A stretch of 64,000 nucleotides of DNA from JAAOIF01 sp965217125 (GTDB lineage Bacteria > Pseudomonadota > Gammaproteobacteria > PS1 > Pseudothioglobaceae): NCBI GenBank assembly GCA_965217125.1, contig OZ244244.1:1674001-1738000 (forward strand), in the 5' to 3' direction. Position numbers and translations under genes: made by a program. Under the pieces are notes generated by a model. It was given only the letters and a program-made list of their open reading frames with translations. It did not search any database and had not been told where the DNA came from. This document shows positions 15,079 to 23,549 of the stretch, piece by piece. Every line of letters starts with the position of its first letter. Position 1 is the stretch's first letter.

Positions 15079-15815
15079 TTTTTTCTAATATTGAATTATT
15101 TTTAGTCGGGCTAATCTTTGTGTGGACTGGGTTTGTGCGCACCGGGATTGGGTTTGGTGGGGCGGCGTTTGGGCTGCCGTTGCTAATGCTGGTGGGCGGG
15201 GCGCCGGTGTATTGGCTGCCGGTGATTGGGGTTCATTTGCTGTTTTTTACCGTGCTTAGGCTGAAAAAAACACTTAAAGAGGCGGATTGGGACTATCTGA
15301 AATATTCGCTAATATGGATTATTCCACCGACTTTGATTGGGGTATTTGGTTTGCTGGCGTTGCCTGATAGGGTGATGATTATTTTTGTGTATTCGATAAC
15401 CATTTTTTATGCGATTATTTGGGTTTTGGATATAAAAATTGCCTCACATAAGCTTTGGGTGGATAAGTTGTTGTTGCTGTTAGGCGGTTATGTGGCAGGC
15501 ACATCGCTCACTGGTGCGCCACTTATGGTGGCAGTTTTTATGCGTTATGTTGCTCAGGCGAGGTTGCGTAGCACGCTGTTTGTTTTATGGTTTATTTTGG
15601 TGAGTATTAAGATGAGTACTTTTGTGGCGCTTGGGGTTGAGATTGATTGGATTTTATCGTTTAGTTTGTTGCCTGTGGCGGCAATTGGGCATATTATTGG
15701 ATTGCACCTGCATCAAAAAATCATTGGAAATGATAGTTTGTTTAAGCGTTGGGTTGGCGGTGCGTTATTTGTTATCAGTTCGTTTGGATTGTTAAAAACT
15801 GTTGTATCGTTTTAA
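15075..15815 (+). CDS. sulfite exporter TauE/SafE family permease
   Basis: 246 residues, about seven to eight hydrophobic segments, with the TauE/SafE pattern (GLIFVWTGFVRTGIGFGGAAFGLPLLML near the N-terminus; GGYVAGTSLTGAPLMVAVFM mid-protein). The family moves sulfite, sulfoacetate and other organosulfonates or anions across the inner membrane. GTG at 15075 overlaps the intI stop (GTGA), so expression may be coupled to intI; a later start cannot be excluded. It marks the chromosomal side of the integron. Confidence 0.8.
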   Translation: MIFSNIELFLVGLIFVWTGFVRTGIGFGGAAFGLPLLMLVGGAPVYWLPVIGVHLLFFTVLRLKKTLKEADWDYLKYSLIWIIPPTLIGVFGLLALPDRVMIIFVYSITIFYAIIWVLDIKIASHKLWVDKLLLLLGGYVAGTSLTGAPLMVAVFMRYVAQARLRSTLFVLWFILVSIKMSTFVALGVEIDWILSFSLLPVAAIGHIIGLHLHQKIIGNDSLFKRWVGGALFVISSFGLLKTVVSF

Positions 15816-15817
15816 TA

Positions 15818-15833
15818 TTACATTATAATGTAA
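15818..15833. promoter_or_regulatory. perfect palindrome over the -10 box, likely toxin-antitoxin operator
   Basis: TTACATTATAATGTAA is a 16-bp perfect palindrome containing TATAAT (15824-15829), about 30 bases before the antitoxin start. This is the expected place for autoregulation by an antitoxin dimer. Confidence 0.65.
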
Positions 15834-15863
15834 CATAATAATTTAACAAAATAAGAGGGAATA

Positions 15864-16124
15864 ATGTTACAAGCAACTATGGCAGATATGCGTAAATCGG
15901 TCGATTTTTTTCAAACCAAGCAGGTGATTAATATTGTTAATGGCAGAAAAAAACAAGAGATTGGCTATTTTGTGCCTAATTATTTTAAGGCTGACTTTTT
16001 AAAATTTTTAGATGAATTGAAAAAGAAAAAACGCTTAGAAAATGCTAAACGCGCGGCACAAGCGCAAATGCTCGATTCAATAGGCGATGGCACTGCAGGA
16101 GATGGGCTGAATGAGTCTGAATAA
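15864..16124 (+). CDS. antitoxin of a MazF-type pair (predicted)
   Basis: 86 residues, not clearly in a named antitoxin family. The N-terminal part (MADMRKSVDFFQTKQVINIVNGRKKQEIGYFV) could be a DNA-binding Phd/MazE-like strand-helix region. The C-terminal part is a basic helix followed by an acidic, glycine-rich tail that would wrap the toxin. AGAGGGA precedes the ATG. It overlaps the toxin gene by 14 bases, typical of an antitoxin-toxin operon. Confidence 0.7.
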   Translation: MLQATMADMRKSVDFFQTKQVINIVNGRKKQEIGYFVPNYFKADFLKFLDELKKKKRLENAKRAAQAQMLDSIGDGTAGDGLNESE

Positions 16125-16443
16125 AGGCGATATTTGCTTGGTTGATTTTGACCCTGTTAAAGCAGGCGAAATTGGCAAACTTAGACCTGCTATTATTTTG
16201 AGCGATAGTCAAGACTCGACCCTGTTCAAAACTATTGTGGTGCTGCCATTATCAAGCTTAATTATTGAAAACAACCAGCCTTATCGCTATTTTATCAGCA
16301 AAAGGCAACAACTTAAAAAAGATTCTGATGCCTGTATTTATGAAATTCGTGCTTTGTTAAAAAGCAGGGTAGCTAAAAAAATCGCCAGCATCACAACACA
16401 TGAGTTAGACGAGATTCGCCAAACTTTGGGTAATTTATTGTAA
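16111..16443 (+). CDS. PemK/MazF-type mRNA interferase toxin
   Basis: 110 residues with the PemK/MazF beta-barrel signature: GDICLVDFDPVKAGEIGKLRPAIILS, then TIVVLPLSS and the final helix HELDEIRQTLGNLL. Members cut single-stranded RNA at short sequences. The recognition sequence is unknown. It is the second gene of the pair and ends only nine bases before rnfA. Confidence 0.85.
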   Translation: MSLNKGDICLVDFDPVKAGEIGKLRPAIILSDSQDSTLFKTIVVLPLSSLIIENNQPYRYFISKRQQLKKDSDACIYEIRALLKSRVAKKIASITTHELDEIRQTLGNLL

Positions 16444-16452
16444 CAGTTAGCT

Positions 16453-17028
16453 ATGAATGAATACATTTTAATTTTAGTCAGCACCATTTTGGTAAACAAC
16501 TTTGTGCTGGTCAAATTCTTAGGTTTATGCCCGTTTATGGGGGTTTCAAAAAAAGTGGAAACTGCCATTGGTATGGGTTTTGCCACGACTTTTGTGCTAA
16601 CGCTGGCAAGCCTTTCGAGCTATCTGATTAACAGCTATATTTTAATTCCATTTGCGCTTGAATACCTAAGAACAATCGCGTTTATTGTTACCATTGCCGC
16701 TGTGGTCGGCTTTACCGAATTAGTGGTGAATAAAACATCGCCAGTTTTGCACCAGTCTTTAGGGGTGTTTTTGCCACTAATTACCACTAATTGCGCTGTG
16801 CTTGGCGTGGCATTATTGAATGTTGGTCAAGATAATGGATTTTTAGCATCTGGGGTGTATGGTTTTGGCGCGGCAATTGGGTTTTCTTTTGTGTTGGTTT
16901 TATTTTCAACCATTCGTGAGCGCATTGAAAGTGCTGATGTGCCGGCAGTATTTCAAGGCACACCGATTGCATTGATTACTGCCGGGCTGATGTCAATGGC
17001 ATTTATGGGCTTTATTAGTCTGGCTTAG
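16453..17028 (+). CDS. rnfA: electron transport complex subunit RnfA
   Basis: 191 residues, six membrane helices, extremely conserved RnfA/RsxA sequence (NNFVLVKFLGLCPFMGVSKK; PLITTNCAVLGVALLN). With RnfE it normally forms the membrane core holding a [2Fe-2S] cluster (Cys in GLCPF and TNCAV). The Rnf complex couples ferredoxin:NAD electron transfer to ion movement. First gene of the rnf operon. Confidence 0.97.
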   Translation: MNEYILILVSTILVNNFVLVKFLGLCPFMGVSKKVETAIGMGFATTFVLTLASLSSYLINSYILIPFALEYLRTIAFIVTIAAVVGFTELVVNKTSPVLHQSLGVFLPLITTNCAVLGVALLNVGQDNGFLASGVYGFGAAIGFSFVLVLFSTIRERIESADVPAVFQGTPIALITAGLMSMAFMGFISLA

Positions 17029-17034
17029 TTAAGG

Positions 17035-17565
17035 ATGTTATTAGAGTCTATTTTAATTTTTTCAACACTGGCTTTGGGTTTGGGTTTGGTATTAGGTTAT
17101 GCCGCTATTAAATTCAAAGTTGAAGGCAATCCATTGGTTGAACAAATTGATGCTATCTTGCCACAAACACAATGCGCTCAGTGCAATTATCCAGGTTGTC
17201 GCCCTTATGCACAAGCAATCGCTAATGGCGAAGCGCCGATTAACCAATGTCCGCCGGGTGGGCAAGAGGGGGTAGATGCCTTAGCTGAATTGCTTAATGT
17301 AGAAAGCTTGCCACTAAATCAGCAACACGGCGAAACTCAAGAACCACACACGGTATTTGTAGATGAGCAAGTATGTATTGGTTGCACTCTGTGTATTCAG
17401 GTCTGCCCGGTGGATGCTTTTGTTGGCGCTTCTAAAATGATGACCACGGTTATTACTAATGAATGCACCGGTTGTGATTTGTGTATTCCAGTATGCCCTG
17501 TGGATTGTATTCACATTCTACAAGTGCAGCCAACTGTAAATACTTATGAGGTTATACATGTTTAA
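17035..17565 (+). CDS. rnfB: electron transport complex subunit RnfB
   Basis: 176 residues. One N-terminal membrane helix is followed by the four-cysteine Fe-S domain (CAQCNYPGCRPYAQAI ... NQCPPGG) and two ferredoxin-type [4Fe-4S] motifs (CIGCTLCIQVCPVD and CTGCDLCIPVCPVDC). It is the ferredoxin-facing cytoplasmic subunit, six bases after rnfA and overlapping rnfC. Confidence 0.97.
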   Translation: MLLESILIFSTLALGLGLVLGYAAIKFKVEGNPLVEQIDAILPQTQCAQCNYPGCRPYAQAIANGEAPINQCPPGGQEGVDALAELLNVESLPLNQQHGETQEPHTVFVDEQVCIGCTLCIQVCPVDAFVGASKMMTTVITNECTGCDLCIPVCPVDCIHILQVQPTVNTYEVIHV

Positions 17566-19069
17566 TAAGGCATTTCAAGGCGGCGTTGTTATCCCTAACC
17601 CATATCCAGTTGCCACGGTTGAGGTCGTTCAAGCGCCACTGCCAGATAAAGTGATATTGCCACTGCAACAGCGTATTGGCGATGATGCAATTCCCTGTGT
17701 TAAAGTCGGCGATAGGGTGCTGACAGGTCAAGTGATTGCCAAAACTAATGATTATTTTTGTGTGCCAATTCATGCCTCTATTTCTGGCACGGTTAGTGCA
17801 ATTGAAAATCAATTAATTGCAGATAAATCAGCCTTGAAGTGCAAATGTATTATTATTGAATCTGACGGCAAAGATCAGTGGATCGAGCAGTATATAGGGC
17901 AGATAGATGAGAGTATAGATTTTTTGCAGATTACGCCAGAAAAACTGATTAAAACCATTCAAGATTGTGGCTTAGTTGGTTTGGGCGGTGCTGGTTTTCC
18001 AACACATGTTAAATTAGCAAGAGTTGAGGGTTGCCATACGCTTATTATTAATGGCACTGAGTGCGAGCCTGGGATTATGTGCGATGATGCTTTGATGCAA
18101 CATCATCCGCGTGAGATTTTGCGCGCGGTTGAAATTGTATTGCACATTTGTGGAGCTAAGCGCGCGATTATTGTGATTGAAGATGACAAACAAGAGGCAT
18201 GGCACTCGTTATTGAAGCATAACCATAATGCTCAAATCGATATTGTTCAAATCCCCACCAAATATAGTTCTGGCGCGGAAAAATTATTGATTAAGACCTT
18301 ACTAAATGTTGAAGTGCCTTGTGCAAAAGTTGCGATTGATGTTGGTGTTGTTTGTCAAAATATTGCGACTACTAAGGCAATATTTGATGCAGTCATAGCA
18401 CACAAACCTTTAGTATCCAGAATTGTTACAGTAACTGGCTCGGCTGTGCAAACCCCAAATAATTATGAGGTGCGTTTGGGTGCATCGTTTGAGCATATTA
18501 CTGCTCTGTCTAAGCCTAATAATGGCGTGCATAAAATACGCATGGGGGGAATGATGATGGGTGTTGATGTTAGCAATACTGATGTGCCGATTGGTAAAAT
18601 TACCAATTGTATTTTTGTTAATAATATGGAGCCGCAACCCAGCGTCCAAGAATGTATTCGTTGTGGGCAGTGTAATCAGGCTTGCCCAGTTAATTTATTG
18701 CCACAGCAATTATATTGGCATACCAAGAATCAAAATATTAACAAGGCAATGGACTATAATTTGCCTGATTGCATTGAATGTGCCTGTTGTGATTATGTAT
18801 GCCCCAGCCATATTCCGTTGTCGCAGTATTTTTCGCTGGCCAAACAGCTTTCACGCACGCAAATATTGGCACAAAACAAAGTTGATATTGCTAGAGAGCG
18901 CTTTGAGTTTCGTGAATATCGTCTAAGGCGTAACCAGCAAGAACGCGCTGAGATGATGGCGCTAAAAAAGGCAGAATTGAAGAAAAAAATGGCAAATGAT
19001 AAAACTCAAAAAGACAAAATAGCCGCAGCAATGCAGCGCGTTAAAGACACGCACGAGGGTAAAAAATGA
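17558..19069 (+). CDS. rnfC: electron transport complex subunit RnfC
   Basis: 503 residues from ATG 17558, chosen because GAGG lies six bases before it; an in-frame ATG at 17546 lacks such a site. The N-terminal barrel-sandwich, the flavin/NADH-binding Rossmann-like core (GLVGLGGAGFPTHVK) and the SLBB region lead to two [4Fe-4S] motifs (CIRCGQCNQACPVN and CIECACCDYVCPSH). The C-terminal tail is lysine/arginine rich. It is the NADH-interacting subunit. It overlaps rnfB by 8 bases and rnfD by 4. Confidence 0.97.
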   Translation: MFNKAFQGGVVIPNPYPVATVEVVQAPLPDKVILPLQQRIGDDAIPCVKVGDRVLTGQVIAKTNDYFCVPIHASISGTVSAIENQLIADKSALKCKCIIIESDGKDQWIEQYIGQIDESIDFLQITPEKLIKTIQDCGLVGLGGAGFPTHVKLARVEGCHTLIINGTECEPGIMCDDALMQHHPREILRAVEIVLHICGAKRAIIVIEDDKQEAWHSLLKHNHNAQIDIVQIPTKYSSGAEKLLIKTLLNVEVPCAKVAIDVGVVCQNIATTKAIFDAVIAHKPLVSRIVTVTGSAVQTPNNYEVRLGASFEHITALSKPNNGVHKIRMGGMMMGVDVSNTDVPIGKITNCIFVNNMEPQPSVQECIRCGQCNQACPVNLLPQQLYWHTKNQNINKAMDYNLPDCIECACCDYVCPSHIPLSQYFSLAKQLSRTQILAQNKVDIARERFEFREYRLRRNQQERAEMMALKKAELKKKMANDKTQKDKIAAAMQRVKDTHEGKK

Positions 19070-20010
19070 CTTTAATATTTAACTCAACTTCTCAAATAAT
19101 GCGCCAGGTCATTTACGCTTTGACACTTGGTGTGAGCGCTTATTATTATTTCTTTGGCTGGGGAATTATGTTACAAATCATCTTGGCAGTGCTCAGCGCG
19201 ATTGTGGTCGAGGCAATTATTTTAAAGATTAGAAAATTGCCGATTAAGCCTGCGATTAGTGACGGCTCAGCGGTGTTGAGTGCTATGCTTTTGGCAATTT
19301 CAATTCCAAGCACAGCGCCTTGGTGGATAGTGATTGTGGGTATCAGTTTTGCGATTATTTTTGGCAAACAGCTGTATGGAGGTCTGGGTAATAATCCTTT
19401 TAATCCTGCTATGCTCGGTTATGCGTTTTTATTGGTTTCTTACCCCTTACATATGAGCACTTGGACTAATGAGTTTTTGAGTTTGTCTCAGGCAATTGAT
19501 GTTATTTTTAATAGCAATATACCTGATGCACTAAGTGGTGCAACACGATTAGATGATGTAAAAACCCAATTAGGGCTTGGCAAACTTATCAGCGAGCTTG
19601 AGGTTTATGCTAGTAGCCAAGCATGGATTAACGCAGGATTTTTAGTAGGTGGGCTGTATTTAATCATTCGCCGAATAATTATGTGGCATATTCCCGTTGC
19701 TTTTATCGCTGGCATATTGACAATTTCAACAGCACTTTTTTTAAGCAACAGCCAACTGTATTTAGCACCGCAAAACCATTTGATGCTTGGTGCTACAATG
19801 CTTGGTGCGTTTTTTATTGCCACTGACCCAGTATCAGCCAGCACCACGCCAACAGGACGATTGATTTATGGATTTTTGATTGGCATTTTGATAGTGATTA
19901 TTCGCGTGTTTGGCGGCTATCCAGACGGCGTGGCTTTTGCAGTATTACTGATGAATATTTGTGTGCCGCTGATTGATTATTACACCCAACCTAAAGTGTT
20001 TGGTAAATAA
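19066..20010 (+). CDS. rnfD: electron transport complex subunit RnfD
   Basis: 314 residues, about nine to ten hydrophobic segments, with the covalent-FMN motif in DALSGATRLDDVK (Thr of SGAT). ATGA overlap with rnfC. In most operons rnfG follows directly; here a two-gene module intervenes. Confidence 0.95.
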   Translation: MTLIFNSTSQIMRQVIYALTLGVSAYYYFFGWGIMLQIILAVLSAIVVEAIILKIRKLPIKPAISDGSAVLSAMLLAISIPSTAPWWIVIVGISFAIIFGKQLYGGLGNNPFNPAMLGYAFLLVSYPLHMSTWTNEFLSLSQAIDVIFNSNIPDALSGATRLDDVKTQLGLGKLISELEVYASSQAWINAGFLVGGLYLIIRRIIMWHIPVAFIAGILTISTALFLSNSQLYLAPQNHLMLGATMLGAFFIATDPVSASTTPTGRLIYGFLIGILIVIIRVFGGYPDGVAFAVLLMNICVPLIDYYTQPKVFGK

Positions 20011-20023
20011 TTTGTTATATAAA

Positions 20024-20052
20024 TTGTCATAACCATTTTTTTTAGTTATAAT
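20024..20052 (+). promoter_or_regulatory. strong sigma70-type promoter, probably leaderless transcript
   Basis: TTGTCA (20024-20029) and TATAAT (20047-20052) are spaced by exactly 17 bases. The expected start site falls at about 20059-20060, the A of the ATG of the next gene, which has no ribosome-binding site. Confidence 0.7.
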
Positions 20053-20059
20053 TACCCCC

Positions 20060-20275
20060 ATGCAAACACAAATACAAATACAAACACTTAATAAAACAAA
20101 TTATTTATTGGATGGATTTTTTAGCGTTTATGATTTAACTCCTAAAGTGAGTAATCCTTATAAAGACAAAGACATTGGGCAATCATTAGCACAACATTGG
20201 AGTGCTGTTGGCGGCTATCTACAAAATGCTATGAACGATTTTGATAATGAACAAAAAAACAACAAAAGTCGCTAA
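20060..20275 (+). CDS. hypothetical 71-residue protein inside the rnf operon
   Basis: Not recognised. A short hydrophilic protein (LLDGFFSVYDLTPKVSNPYKDKD, then GQSLAQHWSAVGGYLQNAMNDFD) without signal or membrane segment. It is preceded by the promoter above but no Shine-Dalgarno sequence. It overlaps the following DUF2335 gene by 29 bases. The pair is inserted between rnfD and rnfG; a relation to Rnf is unlikely, and a small toxin-antitoxin-like or membrane-associated pair is possible. Confidence 0.6.
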   Translation: MQTQIQIQTLNKTNYLLDGFFSVYDLTPKVSNPYKDKDIGQSLAQHWSAVGGYLQNAMNDFDNEQKNNKSR

Positions 20276-20639
20276 AAAAACTGATAAAAATTCGGTAGGG
20301 TTATCTGTTCATCATCAAGAATTTAAAGGGCCTATACCACCTCCTGTTATATTAGAACAATATCAAAAAATACTGCCTTCTGCACCTGAGAGAATTATAT
20401 CTATGGCAGAAAAACAACAAAACCATGAACATGTAGTAACAAGTCAAGCCTTAGCAACAGAAGTAATGTTAGTGGGGCGTGGACAAAGATATGGTTTTTT
20501 AATTATTCTTTTAGTGCTTATTTTTTCTGCTTATGCGCTTTACTTAGGCAATGTTATTTCTGCTACTATCAGCTTAATCATAGCCTCAACACCTTTGGTC
20601 AAAATTTTTGTATTGGGTATGGCTAACAAGCAAAATTAA
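20247..20639 (+). CDS. DUF2335 membrane protein
   Basis: 130 residues from ATG 20247 (an in-frame TTG lies at 20241). A hydrophilic N-terminal half with GPIPPPVILEQYQKILPSAPERIISMAE is followed by two adjacent hydrophobic segments (YGFLIILLVLIFSAYALYLG and VISATISLIIASTPLVKIFV), as in the DUF2335 family, whose function is unknown. DUF2335 genes are common in variable, phage- or defence-linked regions. It ends eight bases before rnfG, so rnfG may now be read from the module's promoter. Confidence 0.7.
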   Translation: MNKKTTKVAKKTDKNSVGLSVHHQEFKGPIPPPVILEQYQKILPSAPERIISMAEKQQNHEHVVTSQALATEVMLVGRGQRYGFLIILLVLIFSAYALYLGNVISATISLIIASTPLVKIFVLGMANKQN

Positions 20640-20647
20640 TAACAGTT

Positions 20648-21238
20648 ATGTTGTCACCAATTTTAAAAGCCGGTGGGCTATTATTAATATTTACCGCAGT
20701 TAGTGTTTTTTTTGTCGCATTGACGCAAGATGCTACCAAAACACAAATAAAATACAATCAGCAGCAGTTACTGATTAAACGCTTGGGCGAGTTGGTGCGC
20801 GGTTATGATAACGATATTATTGCAGACAAATTTGTCCAAAATGTTGTTTTGCACGGCGTTAAACAAAAAATCAACATTTACCCTGCAAAAAATAACAATA
20901 CCATTTTTGCCCATTTGATTGAACATACTTATCCCAATGGTTATAACGGTAATATTCGTCTGCTAACAGGAATTGACACCCATAATCAACTGTTGGGGGT
21001 TCGGGTGATTACGCACAAGGAAACCCCTGGCTTAGGCGATAGGATTGAGACTCGAAAATCTAAGTGGATTGAACAATTTAATGGGCTGTCATTGTCAAAC
21101 CCTACTAAAAGTCAGTGGAAAGTGAGGCGTGATGGCGGTGTGTTTGATGCTTTTACAGGTGCTACTATTACTCCGCGTGCAATTGTAACGGCAACTTATC
21201 AAATGCTTGAGTATTTTAAGACGCATGAAATTAAGTGA
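20648..21238 (+). CDS. rnfG: electron transport complex subunit RnfG
   Basis: 196 residues. One N-terminal membrane helix, a periplasmic FMN-binding domain, and the covalent flavin motif FTGATIT near the C-terminus (Thr attachment). It shuttles electrons across the membrane with RnfD. No rnfE follows; queA overlaps its last 14 bases. Confidence 0.95.
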   Translation: MLSPILKAGGLLLIFTAVSVFFVALTQDATKTQIKYNQQQLLIKRLGELVRGYDNDIIADKFVQNVVLHGVKQKINIYPAKNNNTIFAHLIEHTYPNGYNGNIRLLTGIDTHNQLLGVRVITHKETPGLGDRIETRKSKWIEQFNGLSLSNPTKSQWKVRRDGGVFDAFTGATITPRAIVTATYQMLEYFKTHEIK

Positions 21239-22322
21239 TTTTGAATTTGACTTGCCTAAGTCGCTGATTGCTCAAAATCCACCAATACATAGAACAAGTT
21301 CGCGTCTTTTAGTAGCACAATCAACTATTATCGATGCATATTTTCATCAAATAGCGGATTTTATTAAAGCGGGTGATTTGCTGGTGCTGAACAATACACG
21401 GGTGATTCCTGCGCGTTTGTTTGGACACAAAGCCTCAGGCGGCAAGGTTGAGATTATGATTGAGCGCCTATTAGACCAGCATCAAGTTTTAGCGATGATT
21501 AAAGCCAGCAGAGCGCCGCAGATTGGCAGTTTTATTGTGTTAGAAAACGGCATAAACGCACAAGTGATTGATAAAAAAAATGGTTTTTATACGCTGATAT
21601 TTGAGACTGATTGTTTATTAAATTTACTTGACAATATTGGCCATATTCCCTTGCCGCCGTATATTGAACGCACAGACAGCGCACAGGATTTAAGTCGTTA
21701 CCAAACAGTTTACGCCAAGCATGCTGGCGCAGTTGCCGCACCCACCGCGGGGCTGCATTTTGACCGCGCACTTTTATCGTCATTAAAGCAACAAGGCATC
21801 GAGCATTGTTTTGTTACTTTGCATGTGGGTGCAGGCACATTTCAGCCAGTTAAAGTTGCCCAGATTGAAGAGCATAAAATGCACAGCGAGTATTTTGAAA
21901 TTAAGCAAGCCAGTGTTGATAAAATTAAGCAAACCAAACAACGCGGCGGGCGTATCATTGCCGTTGGCACAACAGCACTCAGGGCTGTTGAATCTGCTGC
22001 TAAAAGCGGCAAACTATTGGCAACCAAGCAAGAGACTAATATTTTTATCTATCCGGGCTATGAATTTAGCGTGGTGGATATGATGATTACCAATTTCCAC
22101 CTGCCTAAGTCATCATTGCTAATGCTGGTTAGCGCCTTTATTGGACACCAACCAATGCTGAATATTTATCAACACGCAATCGAGCAATCATACCGATTTT
22201 TTTCCTATGGCGATGCAATGCTATTGCAGAGGGCAGAAAACAGAGGGCAGAGAGGCAGAAGGCAGAGGGCAGAGAGCAGAGGGCAGAGGGCAGAGAACAG
22301 AATAGAGCAAACACAGATTTAA
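21225..22322 (+). CDS. queA: tRNA preQ1(34) S-adenosylmethionine ribosyltransferase-isomerase
   Basis: 365 residues from ATG 21225 (a TTG at 21207 is in frame but less likely). QueA adds the ribosyl part of AdoMet to preQ1 in tRNA to form epoxyqueuosine. Conserved blocks: NNTRVIPARLFG, GHIPLPPYI, AAPTAGLHFD, HVGAGTFQPV and TNFHLPKSSLLMLVSAFIG. The last ~30 codons are supplied by a purine-rich repeat (QRAENRGQRG-type), so the original stop codon has been lost to repeat invasion, adding a charged tail the enzyme does not need. Confidence 0.95.
   Translation: MKLSDFEFDLPKSLIAQNPPIHRTSSRLLVAQSTIIDAYFHQIADFIKAGDLLVLNNTRVIPARLFGHKASGGKVEIMIERLLDQHQVLAMIKASRAPQIGSFIVLENGINAQVIDKKNGFYTLIFETDCLLNLLDNIGHIPLPPYIERTDSAQDLSRYQTVYAKHAGAVAAPTAGLHFDRALLSSLKQQGIEHCFVTLHVGAGTFQPVKVAQIEEHKMHSEYFEIKQASVDKIKQTKQRGGRIIAVGTTALRAVESAAKSGKLLATKQETNIFIYPGYEFSVVDMMITNFHLPKSSLLMLVSAFIGHQPMLNIYQHAIEQSYRFFSYGDAMLLQRAENRGQRGRRQRAESRGQRAENRIEQTQI
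22228..22312. repeat. purine-rich CAGAGGGCAGA repeat cluster
   Basis: Irregular units of GCAGAGGG, GCAGAGAACAG and similar fill the 3' end of queA. An inverted-orientation cluster lies at 23331-23392 and a short one near 23048-23075. Together they bracket the hicAB locus. Confidence 0.85.
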
Positions 22323-22377
22323 TCCCTAAATTTCAGCATTAATTATCTTATATAAGCTTATCTTGGTTAAAAATTGA

Positions 22378-22408
22378 TATAATATAGTACCATTTTATGA
22401 TACTATAT
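22378..22408 (+). promoter_or_regulatory. hicAB promoter and inverted-repeat operator
   Basis: TATAAT at 22378-22383 overlaps the first arm of the 8-bp inverted repeat ATATAGTA (22382-22389) / TACTATAT (22401-22408), eight bases before the hicA ATG. HicB proteins with a ribbon-helix-helix end bind such repeats. Confidence 0.6.
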
Positions 22409-22415
22409 CGTTTTA

Positions 22416-22667
22416 ATGAAAAAACAACATAAAAAAACACTGTCTTTGATTTTTGCTAGACCGAGTAGTGCTAATGTTAAATTTTCAAATATTGAAAAAT
22501 TGTTTGTGGCATTAGGTGGTGAAGTTCAACAACGAGAAGGATCAAGAATAAGCGTTAAATTATTTGGCGACATAAGGGTGTTTCATCGCCCTCATCCATC
22601 GCCTAATACAGACAAAGGCTGTCTGGCAAGTATTAGAAAATGGTTAATAGCACACGGAGTAGAATAA
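22416..22667 (+). CDS. hicA: HicA-family mRNA interferase toxin
   Basis: 83 residues with the small double-stranded-RNA-binding-like HicA fold: SNIEKLFVALGGEVQQREGSRISVKL, then RVFHRPHPSPNTDKGCLASIRKWLIAHGV. The catalytic His is in FHRPHPSP. The N-terminal leader (KKTLSLIFARPSSANVK) precedes the usual start of the fold. Its stop overlaps hicB by one base (TAATG). Confidence 0.85.
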   Translation: MKKQHKKTLSLIFARPSSANVKFSNIEKLFVALGGEVQQREGSRISVKLFGDIRVFHRPHPSPNTDKGCLASIRKWLIAHGVE

Positions 22668-23011
22668 TGATGAATTTAATGGTAATTGATAATGTTAAAG
22701 CGGTGATTAAATATGACCCTGATATGACGCTTTTTCGAGGTGAGTTTATTGGTTTGAATGGTTATGCTGATTTTTATGCAGATAATATTGCTGATTTAAA
22801 AAAAGAAGGAATGACTTCTTTAAAAGTTTTTAGAGAGGTATGTGCTGAAGATGGGGTTGAGCCGTTAAAGCATTATTCAGGTAAATTTAATATCCGTATT
22901 AATGCAAGTTTACATGAAAATTTAGCAAATACGGCGATTGCAAATAATACCAGTATTAACGCCCTTATTAACAGCACTTTGGAAAATAAATTTATGAAAA
23001 CAGCGCGTTAG
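22667..23011 (+). CDS. hicB: HicB-family antitoxin
   Basis: 114 residues from ATG 22667 (a second ATG follows at once). The N-terminal partial RNase H-like HicB domain (VIKYDPDMTLFRGEFIGLNGYADFYAD) is followed by a C-terminal ribbon-helix-helix/arc-type segment (KFNIRINASLHENLANTAIANNTSINALINSTL) for operator binding. It neutralises HicA and represses the pair. Confidence 0.85.
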   Translation: MMNLMVIDNVKAVIKYDPDMTLFRGEFIGLNGYADFYADNIADLKKEGMTSLKVFREVCAEDGVEPLKHYSGKFNIRINASLHENLANTAIANNTSINALINSTLENKFMKTAR

Positions 23012-23549
23012 TGTTGCTCGAACTATAATTATTATTTTTGTTCTGCTTTGAGCAGAGAACAGAGCAAAATCAAGAGCAATACTATTAGAACTGTTTGTGT
23101 ATCTTTTACATTATATCGTCTGTTTAGGGGAGGGCGTGTAGAGTGTGCCTCAACTCGAGATCCCGAGGCCCTCCCCTAAGACCCCACCCTATATAGTTTA
23201 TCAAAATCGGGCTACCGCCCTATCGCCTGGACGGCGATTTTTGCCACTGTCGCATTGAGGATTGGGGCGTAATTAGATTTGTTGGTGGTGGTAGAAAAAG
23301 CAAATCAAAAGCGATGCCATTAGGTTTGCTCTTGATTTTGCTCTTGCTCTGTTCTGCCCTCTGTTTTCTGCCCTCTGCTCTCTGTTCATTAGATTTGTTT
23401 GTGCGGTTGGTAATGCGACTTCAGTCGCATCTATGCTTGTATTGAGGTGATTTTTGCTAGACTAAGCAGTGCTAATGTTAAGTTTTTAAATAAAAACACT
23501 CTGGCTGACTGTTTTTGTGCTGCGGGTGAAAACTAACAACTAACAATTT
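23012..23549. repeat. gene-free stretch with repeats and a hicA remnant
   Basis: No convincing gene. The stretch holds a short purine-rich cluster (23048-23075), a GC-rich palindromic area (around CTCGAGATCCCGAGG, 23153-23170), a pyrimidine-rich mirror of the queA-end repeat (23331-23392), a small GCGACTTCAGTCGC palindrome (about 23417-23430), and at about 23450-23490 a copy of the hicA 5' coding sequence (GATTTTTGCTAGACTAAGCA), decayed after some 40 bases. Confidence 0.7.

Noticed and set aside
22228..22312. Purine-rich repeats as a possible CRISPR array or origin iterons
   Set aside because: The units are irregular, lack spacers and occur inverted at 23331; they are simple low-complexity repeats.
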